From Salana multivorans (GTDB lineage: Bacteria; Actinomycetota; Actinomycetes; Actinomycetales; Beutenbergiaceae): a DNA stretch of 64,000 nucleotides. Of this stretch, positions 61,407 to 64,000 are shown piece by piece. The DNA lies in assembly GCF_003751805.1 (NCBI RefSeq), contig NZ_RKHQ01000002.1, positions 124,001-188,000 on the forward strand. Reading direction: 5' to 3'. The translations under genes were made by a program, and so were the position numbers. Numbering within the stretch: the stretch's first letter is position 1; each line of letters begins with the position of its first letter. Below the pieces are notes generated by a model. It worked only from the letters and a program-made list of their open reading frames with translations. It had not been told where the DNA came from and searched no databases.

Positions 61407-62770
61407 TGGGCGGCGCGCACGCGCGTCCGGACGACCCGGACGACCAGCGGGAGGCCGTCCCCGGCGGCGGGGACGGCGCCGACGACGCGGCGCGCACCGG
61501 CGGCGGCCTGCTCGCTGGCGGTCGACGCCGGACGCGCGGCGGTGGCGCCGGTCGTGACGGTGGTGCCCACGGTGGACACGCCCACGTCGGTCACGGTCAC
61601 GGCGAGCAGCTCGTGCTCCCCGAGGCGGAGCGTCGCCGCGCGCGCATCCTCCTGAGCGCGATCGTCCTCCCCCTGCTGCTGGCGACGGTGGCCGGGCTGT
61701 TCGCGCTGTGGCCGCGCGGGGAGACGATCGCCGGGACCGTCGCGATGACGGCGCCGGGGGTCTCGTTCGAGACGGCCCGCGTCACCTCCGTCGATCTCGA
61801 CGCCGACCCCGCGGTGCGCGCCGTGCTGCTGACCGGACCCGGGACGGGCGCGGAGATCCCCGTCGGGGTGCCGCCCGAGGTGCTGGCCCAGCCGATCCCG
61901 ATCGGCGCGAAGATCCAGGTGATCTTCGAGCGGTCCGGGCTGGACTCGGGTGCGCCGTTCATCTTCGTCGACTACGTGCGCGACGTCCCGCTGCTCTGGC
62001 TCGTCGCGATCTACGTCGTGGGCGTCGCGGCCGTCGCGCGGTGGCGCGGGCTCGCGGCCATGGTCGGGCTCGCGGCGTCCCTCGGCGTCATCGGGCTGTT
62101 CGTCCTCCCGGCGCTGATGGGCGGGACGTCGCCGCTGCTCGTCGCGCTCGTCGGCTCGAGCGCCATGATGTTCGTCTCGGTGTACCTGGCGCACGGCATC
62201 TCGATCCGGACGACGACCGCCCTGCTCGGCACGTTCGCCGGCCTCGCGGTGACGACGCTCCTCGCGCTCTGGTCGGCCGACGCCACCCGGCTCATCGGCA
62301 CCGGGTCGGAGGACGGCTACCACGTCGCCGGGACGTTCCCCGAGATGTCGCTGCGGGCGTTGCTCGTGTGTGGCTTCGTCATCGCCGGCCTCGGCGCGCT
62401 CAACGACGTGACGATCACGCAGGCCTCGGCCGTGTGGGAGCTGCACGGGGCGGATCCCGGGGCGACCCGGCTGAGCGTGTTCGGCCGGGCCATGCGGATC
62501 GGGCGCGACCACATCGCCTCGACGGTCTACACGCTCGCGTTCGCCTACGTCGGCACGGCGCTCCCGCTGCTGCTCGTCATGGCGATCTACGACCGCTCGC
62601 TCGGTGCCCTGCTCACCTCGGGCGCGCTCGCCGAGGAGATCGTGCGCACGCTCGTGTCCTCGATCGGCCTCATCCTCGCCATCCCGATCACGACGGCGAT
62701 CGCCGCCGCGCTCGTGCGGACGTCCCGCGCGGGACGCGTCGGTGGCGAGCCGACGCCGGTCGAGGCCTGA
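61406..62770 (+). CDS. YibE/F family membrane protein
   Basis: A 454-residue protein: a Gly/Arg/His-rich cytoplasmic N-terminus (residues 1-70, containing GAHGGHAHVGHGHGE), a helix at about 82-102, a soluble segment resembling an OB fold (IAGTVAMTAPGVSFETARVTSV), then seven or so helices matching the YibE/F pattern (GLAALNDVTITQASAVWEL). The function of YibE/F is unknown. The His-rich stretch might bind metal. It is translationally coupled to glyS. Confidence 0.85.
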   Translation: MGGAHARPDDPDDQREAVPGGGDGADDAARTGGGLLAGGRRRTRGGGAGRDGGAHGGHAHVGHGHGEQLVLPEAERRRARILLSAIVLPLLLATVAGLFALWPRGETIAGTVAMTAPGVSFETARVTSVDLDADPAVRAVLLTGPGTGAEIPVGVPPEVLAQPIPIGAKIQVIFERSGLDSGAPFIFVDYVRDVPLLWLVAIYVVGVAAVARWRGLAAMVGLAASLGVIGLFVLPALMGGTSPLLVALVGSSAMMFVSVYLAHGISIRTTTALLGTFAGLAVTTLLALWSADATRLIGTGSEDGYHVAGTFPEMSLRALLVCGFVIAGLGALNDVTITQASAVWELHGADPGATRLSVFGRAMRIGRDHIASTVYTLAFAYVGTALPLLLVMAIYDRSLGALLTSGALAEEIVRTLVSSIGLILAIPITTAIAAALVRTSRAGRVGGEPTPVEA

Positions 62771-62936
62771 GCGGTCATCGGGCGAGAACCTCTCGGAACT
62801 GAGTGGCCGCTCGGATCGTGCGGTCGCTGCGTCGTCGTCGGGTGCGTGTGCCACTCGGACCTGCTCGATCGCGGTGCGGGACGTCGCGACCGGTCGCAGA
62901 CTGAGAGACTGTTCCGGTCGACGGATGGAGGCAACC

Positions 62937-63434
62937 GTGGTGTCCACGAGCACATCGAGCCTGCTCCCGGGAGCGCCCCCGGAGAGCTCCGTGCGGTCGG
63001 TCCGCCGGTTGTGCGTCGTCGCGATCGTCGCCGGTGTGATCCTGTTCGCGGCCGGCTGGGTCACGTGGAGCGTGGAGTTCGATCTGGCGGACCAGCCGGG
63101 CAACAGCGGGCGGGTGATGCCGGCCGAGGTCGCCACCCTCGTGCTCGGCCCGGTCCTCACCACCATGGCCGCCATGCTGCTGTCCGGGATGGGACGGGCC
63201 CCGGCCGACCAGGTCGTGCGGTCGGTCCGCCGGTTGTGCGTCGTCGCGATGGTCGCCGGTGTGATCCTGTTCGCGGCCGGCTGGGTCACGTGGAGCGTGG
63301 AGTTCGATCTGGCGGACCAGCCGGGCAACAGCGGGCGGGTGATGCCGGCCGAGGTCGCCACCCTCGTGCTCGGCCCGGTCCTCACCACCATGGCCATCGT
63401 GCTGCTGTCCCGGGTGCGGGGTTCGCGCCCGTAG
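62937..63434 (+). CDS. Internally duplicated four-helix membrane protein
   Basis: A protein of about 165 residues consisting of two nearly identical 75-residue units. Each unit has a helix (LCVVAIVAGVILFAAGW), a short loop (WSVEFDLADQPGNSGRVM) and a second helix (AEVATLVLGPVLTTMA). The DNA repeat shows the duplication is very recent. The start is taken at GTG 62937 with GGAGG just upstream; ATG 62925 or GTG 62940 are alternatives. The family and function are unknown. It sits between the yibE/F-type gene and the sigma factor. Confidence 0.6.
   Translation: MVSTSTSSLLPGAPPESSVRSVRRLCVVAIVAGVILFAAGWVTWSVEFDLADQPGNSGRVMPAEVATLVLGPVLTTMAAMLLSGMGRAPADQVVRSVRRLCVVAMVAGVILFAAGWVTWSVEFDLADQPGNSGRVMPAEVATLVLGPVLTTMAIVLLSRVRGSRP
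62991..63395 (+). repeat. Recent tandem duplication, 225-base period
   Basis: 62991-63170 and 63216-63395 are identical over 180 bases except one position (C63026 versus G63251, Ile to Met). The period is a multiple of three, so the frame is kept. Confidence 0.95.
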
Positions 63435-63539
63435 CGATCGGCTGCCGGCCCGGCGCGGGCCGCGGAACCCGGGTGTAACGAAACCGGGGTCCGCGGCAAT
63501 AGACCGGGTAGGAGCGCTCGCGAGGACGGAGGTGGCGTG

Positions 63540-64000
63540 GTGCCCGATCCGTTCGTCGTGTTCTACCGGGAGCACTACCGCCTCGTCCTGACCATTGCGC
63601 AGCAGCGGCTCGGTGGTCTCCACGAGGCCGAGGACGTCACCGCCGAGGTGTTCCGCGTCGCCTGGCTGCGCTACCAGGAGACCGGCGAGATCACCCTCCC
63701 GTGGGTCTACCAGACGCTCCGGAACGTCGTCGGGACGGAGTACCGCCGACGGTCGCGCGCGCCGATCACCGGCGCCGAGGAGGAGCTGCTCGCCCTGGTC
63801 CGGGACGACGACGGCGCGATCGACACCCGCGTCGTCGTCCGGCGCGAGCTCGCCGCCATCGACGAGCGGGACCGCGAGCTTCTCTACATGGCGTTCTGGG
63901 AGGACCTGCGTCCGGACGAGATCGCCGCGATCCTCGGCTGCCGCACGGCGACGGTCCGGGTCCGGCTCCACCGCGCCCGCGCCCGGCTGCGGACGAGGCT
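63540..64000 (+). CDS. RNA polymerase sigma factor, ECF type, 3' end cut off
   Basis: The frame from GTG 63540 (GGAGG site seven bases before) runs off the window after 153 codons. Region 2 is seen at the start (FVVFYREHYRLVLTIAQQRLGG..EDVTAEVFRVAWLRY) and region 4 near the end (IDERDRELLYMAFWEDLRPDEIAAILGCRTATVRVRLHRARARLR). The two are joined by a short linker, as in ECF sigma factors. The upstream TGTAACGAAACC sequence (63474-63485) may be a promoter or its own target. The anti-sigma gene would be expected beyond the window. Confidence 0.85.
   Translation, partial: MPDPFVVFYREHYRLVLTIAQQRLGGLHEAEDVTAEVFRVAWLRYQETGEITLPWVYQTLRNVVGTEYRRRSRAPITGAEEELLALVRDDDGAIDTRVVVRRELAAIDERDRELLYMAFWEDLRPDEIAAILGCRTATVRVRLHRARARLRTR

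Overview
The window is chromosomal DNA of a high-GC actinobacterium. G or C dominates third codon positions, GTG starts are frequent, and several actinobacterial signatures are present (a DUF3097 gene, the comEA-comEC-holA-rpsT-lepA-hemW-hrcA-dnaJ-phoH-ybeY-era-leuA-recO-uppS order, and many TANNNT-N6-start leaderless promoters). Gene order and paralogues suggest a member of Micrococcales near Cellulomonadaceae or Promicromonosporaceae; this is inference, as no rRNA gene is present.

Layout. 1-4340: end of a putative TIM-barrel-like protein gene, then a divergent operon of circularly permuted ATP-grasp, alpha-E and transglutaminase-like genes. 4480-7550: a block of lower GC and different codon use holding five or six small genes that look like immunity proteins of polymorphic toxin systems, with no toxin beside them. 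One gene is frameshifted. 7596-16839: two CNNM/CBS membrane proteins, a membrane metallophosphoesterase, Dps, an MFS transporter and a luciferase-like monooxygenase/MarR/FMN-reductase operon. 16917-25609: leuS behind a leucine leader peptide and attenuator-like hairpin, a phosphotransferase-like gene, an M20 peptidase, a VOC protein, an alpha/beta hydrolase, and argG behind an ARG box. 25765-31598: a HerA-like ATPase and comEA-comEC. 31549-32999: an SDR/TetR pair inserted before holA. 33111-44019: holA, rpsT, an orphan PemK/MazF-like gene, a solute-binding/VWA protein, lepA, hemW, two proline-rich membrane paralogues and DUF3097. 44083-54679: the HrcA/CIRCE-controlled hrcA-dnaJ-phoH-ybeY-era run, a membrane hydrolase, leuA behind a leucine leader and pseudoknot, recO, uppS and a VOC gene. 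54722-64000: a DedA-like protein, the znuA-znuC-znuB-zur operon with a Zur box, nhaA, glyS with a yibE/F-type gene, a very recently duplicated two-TM protein, and a truncated sigma factor.

How the genes work together. Most of the window is housekeeping: translation (leuS, glyS, lepA, rpsT, ybeY, era), DNA replication, repair and uptake (holA, recO, comEA/EC), the heat-shock response (hrcA/dnaJ), cell-wall lipid carrier (uppS) and amino-acid synthesis (leuA, argG). Two leucine-sensing leaders, one before leuS and one before leuA, would couple leucyl-tRNA charging and leucine synthesis to the same signal. The accessory parts are the orphan immunity-like island, the SDR/TetR insertion, the orphan toxin-like gene and the duplicated membrane gene near the right end.
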